Shown in pieces: positions 15,559-21,863 of a stretch of DNA of 27,184 bases; the stretch's first letter is position 1; every line of letters begins with the position of its first letter. Where the stretch lies: NCBI GenBank assembly GCA_947588775.1, contig CANPZQ010000008.1:1-27184 (forward strand), given 5' to 3'. A program made the translations under genes and the position numbers. The notes under the pieces were generated by a model, which worked only from the letters and a program-made list of their open reading frames with translations, did not search any database and was not told the DNA's origin. Source of the stretch: an uncultured Clostridia bacterium (GTDB lineage Bacteria > Bacillota > Clostridia > Oscillospirales > Ruminococcaceae).

Positions 15559-16652
15559 ACCGCAAGCTCGCCTCCGAGAATTATGAGAATGCCGGTGGAA
15601 ACGACCATCATAAGCATAAAAACTGTTAAAACCGTACCCAAAAAGCCGAAAACGTCGCTAAGGCCGCTGAAAAGCGAGGCTATACGCTCGGAGCCGATTA
15701 TTCTTGAAAGCCACGCGCATACGGAACACGCCGCTTTATAGAGCTGCGCGGTTATTATCGGGGATAGAAGAAAGAGCAAGAGTATAACTATCCCGAACGC
15801 GCCGACGGCGGTGCGGATTGCGCTGAGGCTGAGGCTTACTGCCTTGTAGGATTCCGATAGCGAATAGCCGATTACCGGAACGAAGCTTGAAACCGCATAT
15901 TTTCCGGCGCGAAGAAGAAGGCTGTCCGTCCCGCGGCCGACTATGGTCTGAAGGCTGATTACCCCCAAAAAGAGCGTCATTATGAAGCCTACGGCGACGG
16001 TCAGGGCGTTTTTAAGGGCGGAGGTTATGTTCACAAGCTCGGGGGAAATCGCCTGCGCCGCGCTCAGAACGAGCATACAGGCAAGTATAGGCCGCAAAAG
16101 CCCCGTTGCGAGAGCTGCCGCGCCTTCACAAAAATAGAGCAAAACCGCGTTGTAGGATACCGCCGCGGTGATGTTCCCGGAAGCCGCCACCACCGCCGCG
16201 AACGCGGGAATGTAGGTAAGCATGAACGCATGGCAGCCGAGCATCGCGGAAATCGCGGACTGAAACGCCTCGGTAATCTGCGGGCTGACGGCGATAAAAC
16301 AAGCTATGGCGAAAAATTCGCCGTAGATTCCGCCTTTATAGGAAAGCGTCATCGAAACCCGGCAAATCGCCGCGAAAACCGCTCCCGCAAGTATCAGGCG
16401 CAGGGGCTTTGCGAAGCTCTCGCGGATAAGTCCGAAAACGTAGCCGATAATCCCCTCCGCGCTCAGCGACGTCACCGTAGATGGGTCGTCCGGCTCTATG
16501 CCGAGGCTTTCGAGCCCGTCGGAAACGCCTGCGGTATCGGCTCCCGAAATTTCGGAATATATTCCGTCCGAAAATTCTTCTACGGCAAAAACATGAACCG
16601 CCGCTAAGAGCAAAATCATCGCCGCCGCGAGGGCGGATAAAACCTTTTTCAT
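15555..16652 (-). CDS. spoIIIAE: Stage III sporulation protein AE
   Basis: Polytopic membrane protein, the large integral membrane component of the SpoIIIA complex. Two adjacent ATGs (16655 and 16652) follow GGAG; spacing favours 16652, giving 365 residues beginning MKKVLSALAAAMILLLAAV, a signal-like first helix. In-frame sequence further upstream lies over the end of spoIIIAD and is not needed. Several hydrophobic helices follow (around FAKPLRLILAGAVFAAICR, HAFMLTYIPAFAAVVAA, AVSYNAVLLYFCEG, NALTVAVGFIMTLFLG, and the final FLGTVLTVFMLMMVVSTG). Family placement is supported by operon position and by motifs such as LQTIVGRGTDSLLLRAGKY. Confidence 0.93.
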   Translation of the reverse strand: MKKVLSALAAAMILLLAAVHVFAVEEFSDGIYSEISGADTAGVSDGLESLGIEPDDPSTVTSLSAEGIIGYVFGLIRESFAKPLRLILAGAVFAAICRVSMTLSYKGGIYGEFFAIACFIAVSPQITEAFQSAISAMLGCHAFMLTYIPAFAAVVAASGNITAAVSYNAVLLYFCEGAAALATGLLRPILACMLVLSAAQAISPELVNITSALKNALTVAVGFIMTLFLGVISLQTIVGRGTDSLLLRAGKYAVSSFVPVIGYSLSESYKAVSLSLSAIRTAVGAFGIVILLLFLLSPIITAQLYKAACSVCAWLSRIIGSERIASLFSGLSDVFGFLGTVLTVFMLMMVVSTGILIILGGELAV

Positions 16653-17041
16653 CATCTCTCCAAAACCGTTTTGACGACCTCTATAAATTCCTTTAAAAGC
16701 GGCAGGCACATAAGCGCGACCGTCACCCGCCCCGAGATGTCCAAAACGCTCCCAAGGGCGGTTTCGCCGCAGTCGCGGCAGCTTGAGGACGACAGCTCGC
16801 AGATATAGCAGATTCCGAGGGCGCGAAATGCGATTTTTACATATTCCGGGTCGATTCCCGCGCCGCCTATGATTGAGCCTACGCCGGAGAAAACCCCGGA
16901 TATTCCGTCGACCGCCGCAAATGCCGCCGCTATTACCGCCGAAATAGACACCAACGCCGCAAGGTCGCGGTTTGTCGGCTGAATAACCTTCGCGATTACC
17001 GCTGCGACAAGGCAGAACGCCGAGATTGCTGCAATGTTCAT
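16652..17041 (-). CDS. spoIIIAD: Stage III sporulation protein AD
   Basis: 129-residue membrane protein with about four hydrophobic segments, starting MNIAAISAFCLVAAVIAKV and containing the SpoIIIAD/AC-family motif NRDLAALVSISAVIAAAFA. The mid-region YVKIAFRALGICYICEL and SSCRDCGETALGSVLD is typical of SpoIIIAD. The ATG at 17041 immediately follows the spoIIIAC stop (TAA adjoining), and its own stop overlaps the start of spoIIIAE. Confidence 0.93.
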   Translation of the reverse strand: MNIAAISAFCLVAAVIAKVIQPTNRDLAALVSISAVIAAAFAAVDGISGVFSGVGSIIGGAGIDPEYVKIAFRALGICYICELSSSSCRDCGETALGSVLDISGRVTVALMCLPLLKEFIEVVKTVLER

Positions 17042-17236
17042 TTAAAAGCCGAACACCGAGCGCACGGTGTCGAAAAGCTCGGAAATTTCGTTCACAAGCA
17101 TAAGCATGACGATTACAAGCCCGGCTATCGTTATCATCAGAGCCTGCTCGTCCCTTTCGGCGCGCTTTAGAAGCTGGCTTAAAACCGCCACGATTATCCC
17201 GAGGCCGGCTATCTGAAAAACGAGTGTTACGTCCAT
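17042..17236 (-). CDS. spoIIIAC: Stage III sporulation protein AC
   Basis: A 64-residue protein with two membrane helices, MDVTLVFQIAGLGIIVAV and MITIAGLVIVMLMLVNE, matching the short SpoIIIAC family. A TTG at 17242 is in frame two codons upstream, but the ATG at 17236 has GAGGT about 9 nt before it and gives the usual N-terminus, so it is preferred. It lies between spoIIIAB and spoIIIAD. Confidence 0.92.
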   Translation of the reverse strand: MDVTLVFQIAGLGIIVAVLSQLLKRAERDEQALMITIAGLVIVMLMLVNEISELFDTVRSVFGF

Positions 17237-17248
17237 TATCAAACTACC

Positions 17249-17734
17249 TCAAATAAATATTACCGAAACCGCCGCCCCCAAAAGCGCGCCGAGCGTAAGG
17301 CGCAGCTTTTTTGTTTCGTCCGCGCGTTTTGAAAGCGTCGAGGCGCGTTCAGAGAGTGCGGATTTAAGCTCCGAAAGCCTTTCCGACTGCGTTATCGCGT
17401 CGCAGCTTCCCATTACATAACCCGCCTCGCGGAAAATCTTTTTCGCCTCGCCGTCGATGTTAAGAGCGTCGCAGGCGGACTGCCATTTTTCGGAAAAATC
17501 CCCGCCGTCGATTTCTTTAAACGTCCCGCAGTCGGCGGATTTCACGCCGTCGAACGCGCGGCGGCAGATTGTATAAACGTCGGCGGCCTCGAAGCGAACC
17601 ATCGCTTCAATCCTTGAAATTACCCCGCAAAGCTCCCGCACGGCATCGGCCTCCGCAAGCTTTTGGCGGTTAAGCTCCGACGCCGAAAGAAGGCCGCAGC
17701 CGCAGATAATCATGCATAAAAACAGCCTAATCAA
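17249..17734 (-). CDS. spoIIIAB: Stage III sporulation protein AB
   Basis: 161 residues, with an N-terminal hydrophobic segment (IRLFLCMIICGCGLLSAS), a helical soluble middle and a C-terminal helix (LRLTLGALLGAAVSVIFI), as in SpoIIIAB, a GspF-like component thought to contact the ATPase. The start is taken as TTG at 17734, overlapping the spoIIIAA stop by 8 nt with GAGGG upstream. A later ATG (17713) is possible but would cut into the first helix. Confidence 0.88.
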   Translation of the reverse strand: MIRLFLCMIICGCGLLSASELNRQKLAEADAVRELCGVISRIEAMVRFEAADVYTICRRAFDGVKSADCGTFKEIDGGDFSEKWQSACDALNIDGEAKKIFREAGYVMGSCDAITQSERLSELKSALSERASTLSKRADETKKLRLTLGALLGAAVSVIFI

Positions 17735-18602
17735 TTTTTACCGCCCTCACGCTTCTGTCGGGTTTGAGCTCCAGAGCGTAGCGAAACGCTCGCTCGGCCA
17801 AAAGCTCCTTTACCGCCGGCTTTTTCATGGCTTCGTCGCAGCTTTCGGCATGGACCGCGGTAATCAGTACCGCACCGGAGTGAAGGGCATATCCGAGGGC
17901 GGCGACGTCCTCGCGGGTTCCGATTTCGTCGACGACCACCGCGCGGGGGGACATCGTTTTGATTGCGCCGCATACTCCCTCGGGCTTCGGATAGCCTGCG
18001 AATACGTCGGTCAGGCACCCCACGTCGTTTTGCGCAATCCCCCGCCAGACGGCGGCGATTTCGTTTTGCTCGTCGATAAGCGACACGCGGCACTTTGAGC
18101 CGATTATACGCGTTAAATCCCGCAAAAGGGTTGTTTTTCCGCTCGATGGCGGGCCCGTAACCAAAACGCCTCTGAGCCCGTCCGAAAAGCATATCCGCGC
18201 GGCCTCTTCGGCGCGGCCTCTGATCTCGCGGGCTATTCGGATATTTATTGACGAAACGCTTTTTATTGATTCGACGGTTTTTCTGTCCGACGACGGCACC
18301 GCCGTGCCGCAGATTCCAACCCTGTTGCCTCCTCGGGTGGTTATGAACCCGGCCGCGAGCTCGCGGGAGTAGCTGTGCAGAGAATAGTTGAACGCGCAGC
18401 GAAAAATCTGCTCCAAAACGTCGGGGGAAGCCGTTACCTCGTTGACGATAACGTCGCCCGAGCCGACGGAGAGCGACATCGGCCTTTCGGAGCGAAGCCG
18501 GATTTCGTCTATTTCAAGAAGCTGCCGCCGTGGCAGCGATTTTATGTACTCAAGCGGCCTGCCGCTCAGAAGCTCCAGCGCGAAGTCGATTTTCGATTCC
18601 AT
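17727..18602 (-). CDS. spoIIIAA: Stage III sporulation protein AA (ATPase)
   Basis: A 291-residue secretion-type AAA ATPase predicted to power the SpoIIIA channel. The Walker A is VTGPPSSGKTTLLRDL (GPPSSGKTT at 150-158) and the Walker B is RAVVVDEIGTREDV (about 220-233). The N-terminal ELAAGFITTRGGNRVGICG segment is characteristic. It is the first gene of the operon. The ATG at 18602 has AAGGAG 8 nt upstream, and a sigma-E-like promoter lies in the 52 nt gap before it. Confidence 0.95.
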   Translation of the reverse strand: MESKIDFALELLSGRPLEYIKSLPRRQLLEIDEIRLRSERPMSLSVGSGDVIVNEVTASPDVLEQIFRCAFNYSLHSYSRELAAGFITTRGGNRVGICGTAVPSSDRKTVESIKSVSSINIRIAREIRGRAEEAARICFSDGLRGVLVTGPPSSGKTTLLRDLTRIIGSKCRVSLIDEQNEIAAVWRGIAQNDVGCLTDVFAGYPKPEGVCGAIKTMSPRAVVVDEIGTREDVAALGYALHSGAVLITAVHAESCDEAMKKPAVKELLAERAFRYALELKPDRSVRAVKID

Positions 18603-18632
18603 TGTTTTTTCTCCTTGTCCCGTTTATGTGTA

Positions 18633-18661
18633 ATTCTATGCCGCCGACGGGGCTTTAATGC
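18633..18661 (-). promoter_or_regulatory. Candidate sigma-E promoter of the spoIIIA operon
   Basis: On the minus strand GCATTAA (18661-18655) and CATAGAAT (18640-18633) are 14 nt apart. The -10 matches the sigma-E consensus CATACAAT at seven of eight bases and the spacing is ideal. The -35 is a partial match (K-M-A-T...). The -35 overlaps the stop codon of the upstream membrane-protein gene. The spoIIIA operon of Bacillus is sigma-E dependent, which supports the call. Confidence 0.5.
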
Positions 18662-19032
18662 CTGAGCTTTGTCGTTTTGGAATTTATCCCGATTACCCCG
18701 CCGAGGCTTCCGAAGAAAATACAGGCTATCCCCTTAATTACCGTCATGTCGCCGAAGGTGAATTTTTTGAATATTACGCTCGCCAAAAGCGTCAGCAAAA
18801 ATAGCGTCAGGCCGCACAAAAAGCCCTGCAAAAGTCCCTTTGTTCGCTTCAGGCGGGTGGAAAAGATTGCGGAGAGATACGCCGCCGCGCCGAGAATTAT
18901 TACCGATACGCCGTCGAGGAGCGAATCGGGGAAATCTATAAAAAGGCAGAGAACGCCGACCGCGCAGCTCATGCAAAAAATCGCCCAAAGCGCGAAAAGC
19001 AACCCAAAGAGCACGCTTTTATACAAGGACAC
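18655..19032 (-). CDS. TIGR04086-type four-helix membrane protein (YrzE-like)
   Basis: A small membrane protein of about 125 residues with four hydrophobic helices: SVLFGLLFALWAIFCMSCAV, LDGVSVIILGAAAYLSAIF, LLQGFLCGLTLFLLTLLASV and TVIKGIACIFFGSLGGVIG. The charged loops (STRLKRTKG) and position next to yajC fit the TIGR04086 family, whose function is unknown. A GTG at 19050 would place the start inside the terminator hairpin stem. GTG at 19032 is preferred, as the G-rich stem arm ends 6 nt upstream and may act as a weak ribosome site. TTG at 19026 is an alternative. Confidence 0.78.
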   Translation of the reverse strand: MSLYKSVLFGLLFALWAIFCMSCAVGVLCLFIDFPDSLLDGVSVIILGAAAYLSAIFSTRLKRTKGLLQGFLCGLTLFLLTLLASVIFKKFTFGDMTVIKGIACIFFGSLGGVIGINSKTTKLRH

Positions 19033-19077
19033 AAAAATCCCCCCGAACACCGTTTTGTAAACGATATTCGGGGGGAT
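19033..19077 (-). terminator. Strong hairpin terminator after yajC, abutting the next start
   Basis: Arms 19037-19047 and 19067-19077 form a perfect 11 bp stem (ATCCCCCCGAA/TTCGGGGGGAT), with a second 5 bp stem (CGTTT/AAACG, 19051-19063) in the loop. On the minus strand it is followed at once by TTTTT (19037-19033), a classic intrinsic terminator; the plus strand also has GGGTTTTT after it. It ends one base before the preferred start of the downstream membrane-protein gene. Confidence 0.85.
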
Positions 19078-19095
19078 GGGTTTTTATAACCGAGT

Positions 19096-19515
19096 TCAGT
19101 CCTTTTCGATGGGCTTGTCGTCTTTTTCCTTTGCGGGCTTGTCGTCAGCCTTTTTCTTTTCGGCCTTGGCGGCTCTGAGCTCGTCCTCCTTGGCCTTTGC
19201 CTCCTCGTTGGCGGAAACGTTGGTTGAAATCGCCCACTTTTTAATGCGCATCTTGCATCTGTCCGCGCTCGTTTCGATAACGACGGTGTTTTCCTCAACT
19301 TTCGTGATGATTCCGACGATGCCGCCGATTGTTTCGATTTCGTCGCCGACCTGGACGTTCTTGCGCATCTCGGCGTCGGCCTTTTCCTTCTTGCGCTGGG
19401 GTCTGATCATGATAAGATAAAGCACAACGAGCATTATTATCATGAAAATAAGCGGATAGAGCTGCGAGCCCATCGACGGGGTGGTACCGGCTGTCATTAA
19501 AATCTGATTAAGCAT
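19096..19515 (-). CDS. yajC: Preprotein translocase accessory subunit YajC
   Basis: 139 residues: a short N-terminus, one membrane helix (about 19-37, LYPLIFMIIMLVVLYLIMI) followed by the signature RPQRKKEK, then the cytosolic domain with VQVGDEIETIGGIVGII, and a long charged tail rich in Lys, Glu and Asp from about residue 105, typical of Clostridia. It associates with SecDF at the Sec translocon; secD and secF are not in the window. The ATG at 19515 has a GGAGGA ribosome site, and it has its own promoter. Confidence 0.95.
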   Translation of the reverse strand: MLNQILMTAGTTPSMGSQLYPLIFMIIMLVVLYLIMIRPQRKKEKADAEMRKNVQVGDEIETIGGIVGIITKVEENTVVIETSADRCKMRIKKWAISTNVSANEEAKAKEDELRAAKAEKKKADDKPAKEKDDKPIEKD

Positions 19516-19549
19516 TTATTTTTCCTCCGATTTATACTGATTGAAATAT

Positions 19550-19578
19550 ATCATAGCACATCGCGACGAAATTTTCAA
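19550..19578 (-). promoter_or_regulatory. Sigma-A promoter of yajC
   Basis: On the minus strand TTGAAA (19578-19573) is 17 nt from TATGAT (19555-19550), preceded by TGC (extended -10). The -35 begins 9 nt after the nfnB stop, and no terminator separates nfnB from it, so some read-through from nfnAB into yajC is likely. Confidence 0.75.
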
Positions 19579-19586
19579 CCTGTTTT

Positions 19587-20969
19587 TTACATTTTTCCTT
19601 TAATGTATTCGTCGATGGCCTTTGCCGCGCTCTTTCCCGCGCCCATCGCCAAAATTACCGTCGCCGCGCCCGTAACCGCGTCGCCGCCGGCATATACCCC
19701 CTCGCGGGAGGTGAGCATGTTTTCGTCGACGACGAAACAGCCCCTGCGGTTTGTTTCAAGGCCGGGGGTGGTGGTGCGAATAAGCGGGTTCGGCGAGGTT
19801 CCGATTGCCATAATAACGCCGTCGACCTCTATTTCAAACTCGCTGCCCTCAATAGGCTTTACCCCGCGCCTGCCGCTTTGGTCGGGCTCTGTGAGCTCCA
19901 TTTTCACGCATTTAATCCCGCGGACCGCGCCGTTTTCCCCGAGAATTTCAACGGGGTTGGTGAGATACTTGAACTCAATCCCCTCCTCGGCGGCGTGGTG
20001 GACCTCCTCGCGGCGGGCGGGCATCTCCTCCGACGAGCGGCGATATATTATGTAAACCTTCTCCGCTCCGAGCCGAAGCGCGGAACGCGCGGCGTCCATG
20101 GCGACGTTTCCGCCGCCGACGACGGCTATCGCCCTGTTTTTGTTAATCGGCGTGTCGTAGTCGTCGCGGTAGGCCTTCATCAGGTTTGTGCGGGTAAGGT
20201 ATTCGTTCGCGGAGTAAACCCCGACGAGGGATTCCCCCTCGATGCCCATGAAATTCGGAAGCCCCGCGCCGGTGCCGATAAATACGGCTTCATAGCCCTG
20301 CTCAAAGAGCTCGTCGACCGAGAGTATCTTTCCGATTACCATATCGGTGGCGATTTCAACGTCCAAGGCTCTCAGGCCATTGATTTCGCGCTGGACGGTG
20401 GCCTTCGGGAGCCTGAATTCGGGGATTCCGTACATCAGAACGCCGCCGGCGGTGTGAAACGCCTCGAAAACCGTCACCGAATAGCCGAGCTTCGCGAGGT
20501 CGGAGGCGCAGGAAAGCCCCGACGGCCCCGAGCCGATTACCGCCACCTTATGGCCGTTGGGCTCGGGCTTCACGGGTGCTTCGGACTTGTCGGCCATATA
20601 GTCCGCGCAGTAACGCTCGAGCCTGCCGATGCCGACCGGCTCGCCCTTTATTCCTCGAACGCACTTCGATTCGCACTGGCTCTCCTGCGGGCAGACGCGC
20701 CCGCAGACGGCGGGAAGTCCGTTCGTCGTTTTGATAATATCGTAGGCGGCGGGAACGTCGCCCTCGCGGATTTTCGCGATAAATTCCGGGATTCTGACCC
20801 CGACCGGGCAGCCGCTAACGCAGGGCTTATTCTTGCAATTTAAGCAGCGGTTCGCCTCGTTAATTGCCTCCGCGTCGGTATAGCAGGAGGAAACCTCCTC
20901 GAAATTGCGCGCTCTTACCTTCGGCTCCTGCTCCGCGGCAGGGGTTTTTGTCAGCTGCATATTAGGCAT
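19587..20969 (-). CDS. nfnB: NfnB, large subunit of NADH-dependent ferredoxin:NADP+ oxidoreductase
   Basis: A 460-residue GltD-like flavoprotein. The N-terminal segment carries eight cysteines in CLNCKNKPCVSGC (C42, C45, C50, C54) and CGRVCPQESQCESKC (C89, C93, C99, C103), ligating two 4Fe-4S clusters. The FAD site is AVIGSGPSGLSCA and the NADPH site AVVGGGNVAMDAARSA. It resembles the glutamate synthase small subunit, but pairing with the adjacent NfnA and the absence of a large GltB subunit point to NfnAB, the electron-bifurcating transhydrogenase of anaerobes. ATG 20969 has GGGAGGT 7 nt upstream and overlaps nfnA by 8 nt. The in-frame extension further 5' lies within nfnA and is rejected. 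Confidence 0.9.
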   Translation of the reverse strand: MPNMQLTKTPAAEQEPKVRARNFEEVSSCYTDAEAINEANRCLNCKNKPCVSGCPVGVRIPEFIAKIREGDVPAAYDIIKTTNGLPAVCGRVCPQESQCESKCVRGIKGEPVGIGRLERYCADYMADKSEAPVKPEPNGHKVAVIGSGPSGLSCASDLAKLGYSVTVFEAFHTAGGVLMYGIPEFRLPKATVQREINGLRALDVEIATDMVIGKILSVDELFEQGYEAVFIGTGAGLPNFMGIEGESLVGVYSANEYLTRTNLMKAYRDDYDTPINKNRAIAVVGGGNVAMDAARSALRLGAEKVYIIYRRSSEEMPARREEVHHAAEEGIEFKYLTNPVEILGENGAVRGIKCVKMELTEPDQSGRRGVKPIEGSEFEIEVDGVIMAIGTSPNPLIRTTTPGLETNRRGCFVVDENMLTSREGVYAGGDAVTGAATVILAMGAGKSAAKAIDEYIKGKM

Positions 20970-21810
20970 TGCGAACACCTCCCGTAATTCTGCAGATATG
21001 CTCCTTCGCCTCGGCCTCAAGCTCGCGGTAGGCGGAGTTTCGGTGCATAAGCTCATCAAAATCTACCTCATGGCCGTCGAAGTCGGGGCCGTCGACGCAG
21101 GCGTACTTAATCTTTCCGCCAACCCTTACGCGGCAGCCTCCGCACATTCCGGTGCCGTCGATCATAATCGGGTTAAGAGAAACTATCGTCTTGATTCCGT
21201 AGGGCTTCGTGACGGCGCATACGAATTTCATCATCGGCACGGGGCCTATGGCGACAACGCAGTCGTACTTCGCGCCGCCGTCGATGAGCTCCTGGAGCTT
21301 ATTCGTGACAAAACCCTTTGTTCCGTAGGTCCCGTCGTCGGTGGTGATGTAAAGATTGTCGCTTACGGCGCGCATTTCCTCCTCCAAAATGACTATGTCC
21401 TTGGAGCGAAAGCCGGCGATTACGTCGACCTTAACGCCTGAGTTGTGAAGGGCTTTCGCCTGCGGATATGCAATCGCGCAGCCTACGCCGCCGCCGATAA
21501 CCGCCGCGCGCTTTACTCCCTCCGGAAACTCCGTCGGAAGTCCCAGCGGGCCGACAAGGTTTAAAATGCTGTCGCCCTCGTTCATAAGGCCGAGCTGCAT
21601 CGTTGATTTTCCGACCTTCTGGAAAATAATCGTAACGGTTCCCTTTTCGCGGTCGTAGTCGGCGATTGTGAGCGGGATTCGCTCGCCCTGTTCGTCGGTG
21701 CGAAAGATTACGAACTGGCCCGCCTTCGCCTTTTTTGCAATCAGCGGAGCCGAGAGCGTCATCAGCGTAACCTGCTCGTTCAGCTCCCGCTTTTCAAGAA
21801 TTTTAAACAA
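20962..21810 (-). CDS. nfnA: NfnA, small subunit (FAD/NAD-binding, 2Fe-2S)
   Basis: 282 residues, a ferredoxin-NADP reductase-like (PyrK/SudB) protein. It has an FAD-binding barrel (GQFVIFRTDEQGERIPLTIAD around residues 31-51), the NAD-binding motif AVIGGGVGCAIAYPQ (103-117), and a C-terminal 2Fe-2S site with C223, C226 and C238 in MCGGCRVRV and KYACVDGPDFDGHEVDFDEL split. With NfnB it couples NADH and reduced ferredoxin to NADP+ reduction. The start is TTG at 21810 behind AGGAGG (7 nt). PyrK (dihydroorotate dehydrogenase) is the alternative, but adjacency to nfnB decides it. Confidence 0.9.
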   Translation of the reverse strand: MFKILEKRELNEQVTLMTLSAPLIAKKAKAGQFVIFRTDEQGERIPLTIADYDREKGTVTIIFQKVGKSTMQLGLMNEGDSILNLVGPLGLPTEFPEGVKRAAVIGGGVGCAIAYPQAKALHNSGVKVDVIAGFRSKDIVILEEEMRAVSDNLYITTDDGTYGTKGFVTNKLQELIDGGAKYDCVVAIGPVPMMKFVCAVTKPYGIKTIVSLNPIMIDGTGMCGGCRVRVGGKIKYACVDGPDFDGHEVDFDELMHRNSAYRELEAEAKEHICRITGGVRNA

Positions 21811-21863
21811 GTTGCTTCCTCCTATTCAATCTTTCGGTTAGTTAAGCTTTTATCTTTTATCTT

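Noticed and set aside
19033..19050. GTG start at 19050 for the TIGR04086-type gene
   Set aside because: This start is inside the terminator stem and adds residues that encode the stem itself.
19878..20843. Long plus-strand open frame (321 codons) opposite nfnB
   Set aside because: Antisense shadow of a well-supported gene in GC-rich DNA: no ribosome site, no recognisable motif and no neighbours on that strand.
20970..21059. Upstream extension of nfnB beginning at 21059
   Set aside because: It lies wholly inside nfnA, has Ser/Arg-rich translation unlike NfnB, and the ATG at 20969 has a strong ribosome site.
19587..21810. Glutamate synthase small subunit plus PyrK as separate enzymes
   Set aside because: The two genes overlap, no GltB or PyrD is present, and the pair has the exact size and order of NfnA-NfnB.
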